From Pseudomonas pharyngis (GTDB lineage: Bacteria > Pseudomonadota > Gammaproteobacteria > Pseudomonadales > Pseudomonadaceae), in contig NZ_BQID01000002.1 of assembly GCF_021602345.1 (NCBI RefSeq), forward strand, positions 620,001-684,000: a DNA stretch of 64,000 nucleotides, in the 5' to 3' direction. Below, one piece after another: positions 26,041 to 35,238 of this stretch; the first letter of the stretch is position 1, and each line of letters opens with the position of its first letter. A program made the translations under genes and the position numbers. The notes below the pieces were generated by a model. It saw only the letters and a list, made by a program, of their open reading frames with translations. It was not told where the DNA came from and did not search any database.

Positions 26041-26811
26041 ATGCCGATGGCCTTTACCCGCGTGCAAAAAAAATCGTCGAGTGGTTACCAAATTCAGTTT
26101 GTTCGAGGTAACCCTGACTGCGCAGCTTTTTATGAATGGATACATGGCCAACTGACAGAAGTGACTAAAGCGTGGCCGCCAAAAATCACGAAGCTCGAGA
26201 CTGGTAGGAAAGGTAATCTCGGAGAGTTCCTGTCTTTCAAAGTAGCGCGTGAAAGTGGCCTTTACGGAAAGAAAAACGGGTACACCGTAGCGCTTGTGGG
26301 GGCTTTGACACCACTACAAGACGGGGCTCCACCAGGGCTGGATGTCACGATTGTTCACCTCGATCCAGCAGGAAATGAGAGTAAGGATTGCCTCTACATC
26401 ATGGAGATTAAGACTACCGGGTCGATGAAATTGACCTACGCCACCGCGTTAATCGACGACTACGAAAAGCTCCTCGGAAAAACAACTGTAGCCGGGTCAC
26501 TTGGTCAAAGGCTGAACTGGCTTGTAGGCTATCTGAAAGAGGTACATGAGTTTGATGTTCTGGCGCTTGAGAGAGTCGGTAGGCTTTTCATGCCTGATCC
26601 CAAGGACTGTGATCGCATCAAGCTGGTGCCTACTCTCGTGCATGACCGACTTGCAGGAGATGTGGCTGCATCCGAGGCATTGGGGGATGTAGCCATTAAG
26701 ATCCAAAAGCAGGGTTGGGGTTTAAAAACCATTGAGCCGTGGAGCATCGCGATTAATGGCCTTACGAAATGCTTCATACATCTCTCAAACAATGAAAGTA
26801 GCATGCCATGA
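26041..26811 (+). CDS. PD-(D/E)XK nuclease of a Hachiman-like pair (HamA-like)
   Basis: The 256-residue protein has a restriction-like core: RKGNLGEFL (E62), PPGLDVTIV (D101), YIMEIKTTG (E122, K124). It has no membrane segment and its ATGA-coupled partner is a 935-residue Ski2-like helicase. Gene sizes, order and motifs suit Hachiman HamA/HamB; AbpAB-type or another nuclease-helicase pair cannot be excluded by eye. The ATG at 26041 has AGGAAG 8 bases upstream; a second ATG lies two codons later. The pair is visibly more A+T-rich than its neighbours, which suggests recent transfer. Confidence 0.68.
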   Translation: MPMAFTRVQKKSSSGYQIQFVRGNPDCAAFYEWIHGQLTEVTKAWPPKITKLETGRKGNLGEFLSFKVARESGLYGKKNGYTVALVGALTPLQDGAPPGLDVTIVHLDPAGNESKDCLYIMEIKTTGSMKLTYATALIDDYEKLLGKTTVAGSLGQRLNWLVGYLKEVHEFDVLALERVGRLFMPDPKDCDRIKLVPTLVHDRLAGDVAASEALGDVAIKIQKQGWGLKTIEPWSIAINGLTKCFIHLSNNESSMP

Positions 26812-29615
26812 GCAATCTCCCCGCATCGGTAACGTTTCTGGAGAGCGCAGCATCATCCGCAGCTAAAGCAAGGGGGGCTAAGCCAGCTCTGCCCACTACG
26901 GACCCACATGACGTGGCGACTGCGTTGAAATGCATAACCGCGTTCCAAGTGCGTGTAGACCTCGATGCACTAGAATCATTAGATGATGAAACCACCGCTC
27001 GACCTCTGACCGCTGCGGCCCGTATTTTACAATCGACTGCCCAACATCTTCGGCGCATGAACGATCCTCCGGCTGACGCGGACCTTGATGATCTGTCGTT
27101 TCATGCCGCACTTGCTTATGCCATGTATGGCAACTTCCCCAGCGCCCGCGCTGCGTTGACGGACGTATCAACAGGCTTTCTGAGAAGAAGTGTTGTTTTT
27201 CGGATGGTCGCAGCTTTTTGTAATCCCGCCAGTAGGACACTTCGCTTCGTGGGGAGGGGGCGTTTTGAAGCGTTTCGATATGCTTGGTTCAGGGCGCTCC
27301 GTAGTCGCAGTAAAAGTCGTCGCGTGAAATGGTTTGAAGCTGCACTCAGGCGTTTTTCAAAAGCTGCGATGCAAGGCAGCATGGCCGAAGGGGCGCTCTT
27401 AATGGGTGGACGCGTGGCAGCTCATCAAGCGATGCGGTTAGCAACGATCAATCTATTGGAAGATGCTCCCGAAATTCCAGACTGGTTTGTCCGAAACTCT
27501 ATAAAATCTGGCACCGTAACCCTGCTGCCCCCGCAACATGTGCTTTTGGTAAAGAGACGGATTGCCAACCATCGGCAAAATACCCTGTTAACGCTGCCGA
27601 CAAGCACAGGGAAGACGTTCGTTGCTGAAGCTTGTATGGCTGCAAATTTTGAAGATAGTGGGCTCTGTGTGTATGTTGCTCCCTACGTTGCTGTCGGCGA
27701 GCAGGTGAAGGACTCGCTTCAAAATAGGCTTGGGGACAATGTTCCTTTCGTATCGATGTTTGGCGGCTTTCGATCAGATAAACTGAAAGGTGCCTGCGGG
27801 AGTGAGGCTGTCGTTGCTACTCCTGAACGATTTGATGGTTGGTTGCGCCTAGGTAAAGATATCGAGCGATTACGTACGGTCATTTTTGACGAAATCCATA
27901 TACTTGAGAACGGGGTTCGAGGTGCTCGGGTTGAAGGACTCATTTCGCGATTACTGCTGCTGCAACAAAGCTATCCAAAGATCCGCATTATTGGGCTCTC
28001 TGCAGTCTTAACTGAGCCAATGAAGATGTGCAGCTGGCTTAGGGTAAAGCAGCGTGACTTACATCAAATTGCGTGGAGGCCAACGGCACGGCGGCTGGCT
28101 ATGTGCCTGGCAAATGGGGATATGTACTGGATTCATGGTTACGATGCGCTGCGTCCATCCGATGAAGACCCCACTTACGAACTCTCTAAACCGATAAAAA
28201 TAAAACTACCTGGAGCTATTCAGCCTGCGAGATTCCCCAATGCAAACGAAAAAAGCGCTGCAGCAAATCTTGGATCAATCGCGAAAGACCTTTTAATCCG
28301 CCTAGGCTCGCCAGGGCTAATAGTATGCGCACGAAAAATAGACACGAGATTGCTTGCATATCAGCTAGCTGCAGACCGGAACCCCATTGAGGACGTTGAG
28401 GTTTCAAAAATTGCAGATAGCATCGTACTGAATTACCCCTACCTTATTCATCTCGCAGATTGCTTGCGTCATGGTGTTGCTTACCATAATGCTTCTCTTC
28501 CTTTTGATGTGCGACGCAAGGTAGAAATGTTAGTCCGCGCGCGTCTTCTATCAGTTGTTTGCGCCACAACTACGCTCGCCGAGGGTGCTGATCTCCCTTT
28601 TCGCTGGACAATCGTAGGTCATTGGCTCAGCAGCATGCGTGAGGATGGCACTGCTATGAAGTCAATGACCTTTCGCAATATCGCCGGCCGATGTGGAAGA
28701 GCTGGAGCGTTTGCTGAAGGCGACACAATTCTTTTTGAAAACCTGATGGGGCCTCCCTCTTTAAGGCCAGGTCAAAGGAACACTAGGCGGATGGAGGAAG
28801 TGATGTTTTCTTCCAATCCTATCGAATCAACGCTGGGTGGCGAGTGGGATAAACTGCCTATCCAAGGGAAACAAATGCTTGAGGCAACGCTCAGTTCACA
28901 GCTGCTCGCATGCATAAGTGAAAACCCGGAGGCGGATGATATTGTTTCGGATCTCGCCGAGTCCACATACGCTGGACATACCGACGGTGGGGATAACGTG
29001 CGTCGGATCCTTTCTGAGGCTGTCGATCAGATTCTTGATAATCAACAGGCTGGTGGTGCTATGGCTGTGAAGAACAGCCCTATCAGGCTTACGGAGTTTG
29101 GAAAAGCAGCCAACCTTAGCGGGTTTTCGCCTGATACTTGTCGACTGATGGTAGAGTACTTGGAGCAACTAAAGCCTGGTGTGGGTGCAGCACTTTATAG
29201 CGATTTATTGCGAGAATTTCATAATATACCCGAGCAATCTAACGAGGTGTTAAAAAAGATTTACTCCGGTGTTAAGCATCGCAATGTCGTCACGGAGGAT
29301 AATGTAGAGGACATGCTCGGTAACTTACTCTCGAATATGGACTTGCGGCAGGTATTTGAAAGTCTGCGCAAAAAGACCTCTAAAGCTAGCCCAGAATCTG
29401 TTGAGACATATTTTGAGGACTTTGTTTCGTTTATTAATAGTGTTTTGGGTAGCTTTCTTCCGTGGCTTCTGAGAGGGCTCGAAAAGCTCTCGGTGTTTGG
29501 AAGCGAAGAGGCGGCTGGGATGATCTGGACCCAAATGGCCAGAGAGATTGAAAATGTCTTGCGATCAAGAGGAGATGAGATTGAGTTTGATGACCCATTC
29601 TTGCCGGTTGAGTGA
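26808..29615 (+). CDS. Ski2-like DEAD/DEAH-box helicase (HamB-like)
   Basis: The 935-residue SF2 helicase has motif I PTSTGKT (264-270), motif II DEIH (361-364), SAVLTEP for motif III, and motif VI NIAGRCGRAG (GRCGR 627-631). These look like the Ski2/Hel308 class. An all-alpha N-terminal region (1-230) precedes the helicase core, and a helical C-terminal region (650-935) follows. It overlaps the nuclease gene in an ATGA. In Hachiman the helicase watches for abnormal DNA and unleashes the nuclease; that role here is inference. Codon use is richer in A/T than in the flanking genes. Confidence 0.78.
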   Translation: MSNLPASVTFLESAASSAAKARGAKPALPTTDPHDVATALKCITAFQVRVDLDALESLDDETTARPLTAAARILQSTAQHLRRMNDPPADADLDDLSFHAALAYAMYGNFPSARAALTDVSTGFLRRSVVFRMVAAFCNPASRTLRFVGRGRFEAFRYAWFRALRSRSKSRRVKWFEAALRRFSKAAMQGSMAEGALLMGGRVAAHQAMRLATINLLEDAPEIPDWFVRNSIKSGTVTLLPPQHVLLVKRRIANHRQNTLLTLPTSTGKTFVAEACMAANFEDSGLCVYVAPYVAVGEQVKDSLQNRLGDNVPFVSMFGGFRSDKLKGACGSEAVVATPERFDGWLRLGKDIERLRTVIFDEIHILENGVRGARVEGLISRLLLLQQSYPKIRIIGLSAVLTEPMKMCSWLRVKQRDLHQIAWRPTARRLAMCLANGDMYWIHGYDALRPSDEDPTYELSKPIKIKLPGAIQPARFPNANEKSAAANLGSIAKDLLIRLGSPGLIVCARKIDTRLLAYQLAADRNPIEDVEVSKIADSIVLNYPYLIHLADCLRHGVAYHNASLPFDVRRKVEMLVRARLLSVVCATTTLAEGADLPFRWTIVGHWLSSMREDGTAMKSMTFRNIAGRCGRAGAFAEGDTILFENLMGPPSLRPGQRNTRRMEEVMFSSNPIESTLGGEWDKLPIQGKQMLEATLSSQLLACISENPEADDIVSDLAESTYAGHTDGGDNVRRILSEAVDQILDNQQAGGAMAVKNSPIRLTEFGKAANLSGFSPDTCRLMVEYLEQLKPGVGAALYSDLLREFHNIPEQSNEVLKKIYSGVKHRNVVTEDNVEDMLGNLLSNMDLRQVFESLRKKTSKASPESVETYFEDFVSFINSVLGSFLPWLLRGLEKLSVFGSEEAAGMIWTQMAREIENVLRSRGDEIEFDDPFLPVE

Positions 29616-30020
29616 CGTTGCATCATCTAGTGGGCATTTCTGAATGCGCAGCGCGCAGGAGAGATGTTATCCACCATCATTATCCCACTTGGACCTGGAG
29701 GCGATGCCGCAGTTGATCAGTGGCTTTGCCCAGGGTCATACCGGTGGCCTAGCGGCTAACGCCTCGCAGTCGATCGCCAGTATGTAGCTCCTCAGCTTTA
29801 TTGGACCGTATTTGTACCCAGCACTCCGTCACCGAAGCCTGCATTGGATGAGATAGTGGTCCACTTCGGCCCAGCGTGCCGAATGTCTTCGCTGCTTCGC
29901 CGCGCCTACGACATTCACCTTGACGGTTTGATGCAATATGACAGTCATTGGTGACTACCCGTATGAATGGGCTCAGCGAATGCTCAGCCTCTAGGCGCAT
30001 CTATCCGAATGTCTGCTCTT

Positions 30021-30206
30021 GGCCGATTGTTTTGAAAAAGTCGCTCCGCTCACACTGCCCGGATATTGACCGGGGAAAATGCAACTTTTGCACGTTGCTA
30101 CGTGAAATCTGAGTCCGGAAGCCTCAGCCAAAAGTAAGGATTTCAATCTCAGACGCGTACTTTTCTGCCGTGGGAACCAAGGCCGACTTTTTCAACAGAA
30201 TCGGCC
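30021..30206. repeat. MITE-like remnant bounded by 23-bp imperfect inverted repeats
   Basis: The 23-mer at 30021-30043 (GGCCGATTGTTTTGAAAAAG plus TCG) matches the reverse complement of 30184-30206 at 21 of 23 positions. About 140 bp with no gene lie between. GTCTGCT occurs 3 bases before the left repeat and directly after the right one, a possible target duplication. Repeats of this kind are familiar ends of transposon remnants in proteobacteria. The rest of the gene-free stretch 29616-30411 shows no coding sequence I can support. Confidence 0.6.
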
Positions 30207-30411
30207 GTCTGCTGCCTGTCGCCACGGCAGCTTTTGGCAAATGCCCGGTATGATGTTGGCGCTAACGACGAATTAACCCACTGGCCGGTGCCACGCTGAC
30301 CCAACACCAATCGGCAAAAATCCAACATTGGTAATGGTTCACAAGGTAGGAGCCTGGGTCAGTGAAATGTCGGTAACTGGGTCAATCTTGCGCTGGCAAT
30401 AACAATCCCTG

Positions 30412-31536
30412 TTATCTCCCTTCAAGTTCGGCGGCAATAACTTTGACAATCTTGGCGCGTGAAGCGGCTCTCTTGGCCAGAATTTTCGCTTCACCTGTTT
30501 GATCCAACCATTCCCTAAAACGCTGGAGCGCATGGCGCGTTTGCGACGCATCGCGACAGTTGGCCAGGAAGGCAAACTGTACTTTCTGTACATCATCAGC
30601 GACAAAAATACCGAAGGAACCGCTGACAACCGTAGCATCAGGAAAGCCTAACAACGCAGTGGCCTGAGTCTCCGTCGCTCCACGGTGACAGGCGATCAAA
30701 TGCAACGGTCCTTCTGCACCTTTCAATAGATCAGCATGCTCATGGTCACGCAGAAAAGGCTTACCCACCAACTCACGCGCAGCAGCGACCGTGAATGCAG
30801 CCGGGATTGCATGGACAAGCACAGCGATATTCACTCCTGCAATTGGAACAAAGGCGAACGCTTCGCTAGCAGGGACTTTGCCACCATTGAGCGCCTGCAG
30901 TAACACCGTTTCCATCGCTCGTTTGCGCTGACGAAAGTCCATCCGTGTCCAATCGAGCGCCTGGCCCATATCGAATCGACTCGAAGCTGCAGCGGTTACT
31001 CCACGCTGGGTCAGAACAACCAACGCATCCAGAAGCGCTTCCTGAACACGGGTACGTAACTGCTCAGCGGTTGAGACCATTCCCCCCCTGAAGGGTGTCT
31101 GTTGTGCAATAAAAGCCTGGAAGCGCTGATTACGTGCAGCCTCAGCTACCCGGCCATCGCATGCCGGGATATTTGGCATAGCGATGAAGCGCACCTTCCC
31201 TCGAGCGGTGGCGAGTCCCTCCATATACTCCGCGTGGCAGATACCGATGTCGCCGTCACTACTAGCCCAACCGGCATTGCCATTGGACAGCACCAGCAGC
31301 ACATCGCAATCCCTGACCGCCTGCAAACAGGCATCCCAACTATCTTGCATGCCATCCGCGGGAGGTGCATCTTCGTTAATCCAGACTTCAAACACCTGCT
31401 TGCCAAACAGCTTCGTGCCTTCTATCTCCCGCTTGAGTTGCTCTCGGATATTGCTGAGCGTTTGATCGCTGTCCGCGGGAAAGTGGTCGTTACAACGACT
31501 TGACAACATTACTTTGATTCTCTTTGACTGGGCCAT
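30412..31536 (-). CDS. DUF4062-like (TIR-like fold) protein
   Basis: This 374-residue protein starts with a Rossmann-like strand, IKVMLSSRCNDHFP (7-20), followed by FGKQVFEVWINEDAPPADG, SWDACLQAVRDCDVLLVLSNG and HAEYMEGLATARGKVRFIAMPN. That is the layout of DUF4062/TIR-like sensor domains (about 1-125). The C-terminal two thirds are helical with an unplaced alpha/beta region (LVHAIPAAFTVAAARELVG). It is the last gene of a minus-strand set behind a large helicase (117 bp gap). A signalling or nucleotide-related role in defence is inference from the fold and neighbours. Confidence 0.62.
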   Translation of the reverse strand: MAQSKRIKVMLSSRCNDHFPADSDQTLSNIREQLKREIEGTKLFGKQVFEVWINEDAPPADGMQDSWDACLQAVRDCDVLLVLSNGNAGWASSDGDIGICHAEYMEGLATARGKVRFIAMPNIPACDGRVAEAARNQRFQAFIAQQTPFRGGMVSTAEQLRTRVQEALLDALVVLTQRGVTAAASSRFDMGQALDWTRMDFRQRKRAMETVLLQALNGGKVPASEAFAFVPIAGVNIAVLVHAIPAAFTVAAARELVGKPFLRDHEHADLLKGAEGPLHLIACHRGATETQATALLGFPDATVVSGSFGIFVADDVQKVQFAFLANCRDASQTRHALQRFREWLDQTGEAKILAKRAASRAKIVKVIAAELEGR

Positions 31537-31653
31537 CCCTGCTCCTGCCCCAATTCCGAGGCCTCAAAATTCTTATCGATGAATACCTTCCCGCCTTATC
31601 TCCAAACTCACCCGGCCAAGAAGCCGGAGGCAACGTGATGCCCCACCTTTCTG

Positions 31654-34593
31654 TTATGCACTGGTTACGACCCGGACATCTGAACCAGATACATTCTTAA
31701 TGTAGGAATAACTGGTGCCGAGGACAGCAAGCTGATCAACGGAGATTTTCGCTGCTGAAATGGCAGGCTGTACGATCACAAATCTGAAAATCATCTCGTG
31801 GTCGTGGCACTTGTTGCGAAGCAGCTCCAAATCCATTGGGTCACCCTTGAGGATTCTGTCGAATCCTCTCGGCAGCGATTGCTGGTACCGACCCATCAAT
31901 CGATTGAAGAATTTTTCCTCGGTGTGCAGCCACTTCACCGATCGTGAGGCCTGGCCGCAGACCTCGTAGACATCGTTCACACGAGCGCCAGGTCGAGCCT
32001 CGCCATCTTTTTGGGGGCAATACTTGCAATGGTAAAGGTCAACAAAGATTGCGTCCTTGCTCTCTTTGATTGCTACCAAATCCGCAATCTCACCTGAGCC
32101 ATCATCGTTGAAAATGAATGCATAGTCGTCCTCGATTCGGCTGTAGGTGAACCCTTGGACGGTGTCCATGTTACGAGCTGCTCTCATGGATTCGCTGTGG
32201 ATCTGAGTGGTCCCCCAGTCCCAAGCTTCAATCAGCGCTATCGGAAGCTTCAAGTCCAAACTATTGGGTGTGTAAAACCGATAATTGCCCTCGACCATCG
32301 AACCGTCCACTGCTAGCAGGACCAAGGGGTTCGCATCCAGGTACTGCTCTAACGAGCTCTCTTCAGCGAAAATGATCTTCACCCCAGGGCAGGAGACTTT
32401 GTAGCTGTCGTTCAGTAACCGTATCGCGATGTCAGGAAGCTGACACTCCGTGCCATCTGCTGCTATGGCGATGACGGGCACTTCTAGTGTCAGATCGTCA
32501 GTTCTCCGAGGCTTGCCAAGCTCGACATCAAGCAGGTTGAAGATCTCACCATTGAACGCCAGCGAGATTTTCTGCTCGTTTTCGATCGCAATGGACTCAG
32601 GCCAATCAGCATAGAAGAGTCCAGTTGGCCAAGCTCCCTCAATCTTCTCCGAGCGAATCACATCCTTGAGCACTTCAGAAGGATTGATCGTGGCATTGTT
32701 GAGTTTCTGTGAGGCGCGCTTGCACCACTCAATCCAGTAAATGATGCTGGAAGAGTTCATCTCCCAGATCTTCCCTTTGTGAGAGCAGCCAACGGTGGTG
32801 CGCTGTCCATCTTCATAGCCCGTTGCGAAGATGTTGGACTTTTTCGCCGTGCCGTTCTCGATTTCACTGATGACGGTATTGATGTCCCGCCCGACGTGCA
32901 TCGTGAACCTCAGATCCTTGCGTGTCCTGGACAGCCCGACGTTCTGCAACTTCATGAGCTTGATGTCGTGCAGGGTTCGGAAGGTAGGCTCGCCGTTGAT
33001 TCGCCTGGCATCCTTTGCAATCAAATTCAAAAAACGCGTCGCTTGCGACTCATCACCAGAGGAGTGAATGAAGAGCGTCTCGTCGGGCGCGTGGTAGTAC
33101 GCCAGGTACAGAATCCAGTTCGTATCCACAATCGCCGAGGTCTGAGCCCATCCGACGGGTGTTTCTCGCCGGGTCACCATGATGATGGTGTCTGAATCGT
33201 CGTTGATAGAAAGGAACTGCAGCGGTTCTTTTTTCTGGGAGAAGTGATTCGCTTTCTCTGGCCGCCAATGACCGCGCTCCACATGGTAGGCGATCGCACT
33301 GATCTTGGGGTTTGGGTTCAACCCGAAGATCTCCTCGGAGTCGGCATCATCCGGGAACTGTTCAGTGAATGTCTCTTTTTCTATTTCGCGGGCGATCTTG
33401 TCTTGGCTCACATCTCGAATCACGGCGCTCCAGTCGGCACTTTCCTTGTAAAGCACTGCCATCTGGTAATCGACTTTCTGGTTGGCAATGTTTGAGACGA
33501 ATTTGGCATCGCCGAGCGTGTCATCAACCCGGGTAAGCCGACCGATGAACTGTAGCGTGACGGCCGGACTGCGATGCTGGTCGTGAATAGCCGCGATTTT
33601 CAGCTCTGGCAGGTCGAAGCCTTCGCCCAGCATGTCCACGCATACGATGATCTTGTATTTCTTCTCGACAATTTCACCCAGCAGCTTGACCCGATTCGGC
33701 ACCTTGCTGTGGATGAGAATGGGTGAGAGGTCTTCATGCTTTTTGTAGAGCTCAAACAGGGCTTCAGCACGTTTTTGCGATCGTGCGCGTACCATCAGTA
33801 GGTGGTTAAAGCCTTGCTCTCGATCACCTCGCAACAACTCTACCGCCTTATCAGCAACCACTTGGTCAGCCAACTCAAGGTTGTATTCGCGCACTGGGTG
33901 AAATTCGATCGACTTGAAGTAGCCATCGATCTGCGCATCCTTCAACGGGTAGTTGTAGATAATCTTGCCTTCGAGGGGCTGATTGTCCTCCCTGAAAGGC
34001 GTAGCAGTGAACTGCAGGCATGGCTTCTCTTTAAACGCGGTTTTCACCCGCCCCCATGTCATGGCAGCCACATGATGGGTTTCGTCGATGATCAGGTGGC
34101 TGCAGAGCTCAGCCAAGGCTTGGAGCGACTCTGTGTCGAATCGCTGCAATGCTTGCGGAGTAGCGACAATTACATTCGCCTCGGCAAACTGTTGGACATT
34201 TTCAGCCGACACTCCTGAGCCGATCGCCCTAACCACAGGGTTAAGTGCTGTGGCAGAAACAGCACCGATCTCCCGAAGTTTTTTCAGCCCGAGGCATTTT
34301 TCGACAAGCTGGGAACGCAAGGCATCTGACGGGACGAGCACCAATGTCCTTGCCAACCGCCCTGCGATAAGCAGACCAAGCATGGTATCGGTCTTGCCGG
34401 TACCCGTTGGCATCACGATCGTTGCCGTCGTGGCCGGAGACATTACCAGGTGGCCCAGTGAAGCGTATAGGGCGGCAAGCTGAGGCTTACGCAAGCCCGG
34501 CGTATTCGTATCCCGGACTGCCAGGTTGAAGTTGAAGAGGTGTTGCTGCCAGCTTTGATATACGTCTAAGTACTTCCCTGTAGCATCGACCAT
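31654..34593 (-). CDS. Large SF2 helicase, type III/HsdR-like, with unknown C-terminal domain
   Basis: The 979-residue protein has motif I PTGTGKT (62-68), DETHH (170-174), TATPFREDNQP for motif III, DMLGEGFDLPE (320-330) and motif VI QFIGRLTRVDD (348-358). The core looks like restriction-helicase (ResIII) proteins. The C-terminal 550 residues contain EIADLVAIKESKDAIFVDLYHCKYC near 815-845, which could be a nuclease-like D...DxxxxK strand but is not a clean motif. I chose the ATG at 34593, four codons inside the longest frame, because a GGTGA lies upstream. No methylase or specificity gene is nearby, so it is not a type I system. Confidence 0.8.
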   Translation of the reverse strand: MVDATGKYLDVYQSWQQHLFNFNLAVRDTNTPGLRKPQLAALYASLGHLVMSPATTATIVMPTGTGKTDTMLGLLIAGRLARTLVLVPSDALRSQLVEKCLGLKKLREIGAVSATALNPVVRAIGSGVSAENVQQFAEANVIVATPQALQRFDTESLQALAELCSHLIIDETHHVAAMTWGRVKTAFKEKPCLQFTATPFREDNQPLEGKIIYNYPLKDAQIDGYFKSIEFHPVREYNLELADQVVADKAVELLRGDREQGFNHLLMVRARSQKRAEALFELYKKHEDLSPILIHSKVPNRVKLLGEIVEKKYKIIVCVDMLGEGFDLPELKIAAIHDQHRSPAVTLQFIGRLTRVDDTLGDAKFVSNIANQKVDYQMAVLYKESADWSAVIRDVSQDKIAREIEKETFTEQFPDDADSEEIFGLNPNPKISAIAYHVERGHWRPEKANHFSQKKEPLQFLSINDDSDTIIMVTRRETPVGWAQTSAIVDTNWILYLAYYHAPDETLFIHSSGDESQATRFLNLIAKDARRINGEPTFRTLHDIKLMKLQNVGLSRTRKDLRFTMHVGRDINTVISEIENGTAKKSNIFATGYEDGQRTTVGCSHKGKIWEMNSSSIIYWIEWCKRASQKLNNATINPSEVLKDVIRSEKIEGAWPTGLFYADWPESIAIENEQKISLAFNGEIFNLLDVELGKPRRTDDLTLEVPVIAIAADGTECQLPDIAIRLLNDSYKVSCPGVKIIFAEESSLEQYLDANPLVLLAVDGSMVEGNYRFYTPNSLDLKLPIALIEAWDWGTTQIHSESMRAARNMDTVQGFTYSRIEDDYAFIFNDDGSGEIADLVAIKESKDAIFVDLYHCKYCPQKDGEARPGARVNDVYEVCGQASRSVKWLHTEEKFFNRLMGRYQQSLPRGFDRILKGDPMDLELLRNKCHDHEMIFRFVIVQPAISAAKISVDQLAVLGTSYSYIKNVSGSDVRVVTSA

Positions 34594-34665
34594 TGCGTTC
34601 ACCAAATTGAATGTGAAAATCAGCGCTGATTATTCAATGGCCACATGCTATCAGTGAACATCAGT

Positions 34666-35007
34666 TCAGGTGTACCCTGAAAATTTGCGGTCATACCCAC
34701 CACTCTCTCTGCCTTCACCAACCGACGATCGATGCGAAACACGCAAATCTGAGATGGAGGTAAAATGCCCCCCCAATCCACCCTGGTCTCCGTCAGAAAA
34801 CGTCATTCGCGATAGCTCAATCACGTCATTCATGTCAGCGACGCGTCGGTTTCCATTGCAATAGCTGCAGGTCCCTCTCACCGAATTATCCTTGATGAAA
34901 GCTTTGAGGCCGTCATCTTCGACGCAGCGTAAGCACACAAAACTGTCCTCGACTCGCGAGAAACCTCGCTCCATGTCCTCTTCCATCATTCTCTTGACTC
35001 CGCCCAT
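34666..35007 (-). pseudogene. Truncated HEPN/RES N-terminal domain protein
   Basis: The 113-residue product contains a zinc-knuckle-like SFVCLRCVEDDGLKAFIKDN, then GTCSYCNGNRRVADMNDVIEL. That is the start of the HEPN/RES-N1 family (C-x2-C, then C-x2-C). Members continue into a HEPN region and a C-terminal RES (NAD-degrading) domain. Here, after about residue 70, the frame runs into unrelated Gly/Ser-rich sequence and stops. It keeps a good ribosome site (GAGG) and its ATG, so a short peptide may still be made. It is most likely a broken toxin gene between the HEPN gene and the helicase. Confidence 0.6.
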
Positions 35008-35238
35008 AGCACCGCCTCAAATGCATGCTCAAACATCTCAAAAGTACTGGATTGCGAACGGAGAAAGCCTGCCCCATCTCCACGACTGACGAGTGAGACA
35101 CGCACCTCCAACTCACCGAAGATGATCTTCCAGCGCCACGGTGCTCGTGCGGCGGGCGCTCGAGGAGCCTACGAAGGCAATACCGTGCGTGACCGCCTGC
35201 AAGAGATCGAGAAAACCAAAGCGCAATGAGGGCGAGGT

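Noticed and set aside
31654-34593. Reading the large helicase as HsdR of a type I restriction system
   Set aside because: No hsdM or hsdS gene is anywhere in the window and the C-terminus does not look like HsdR.
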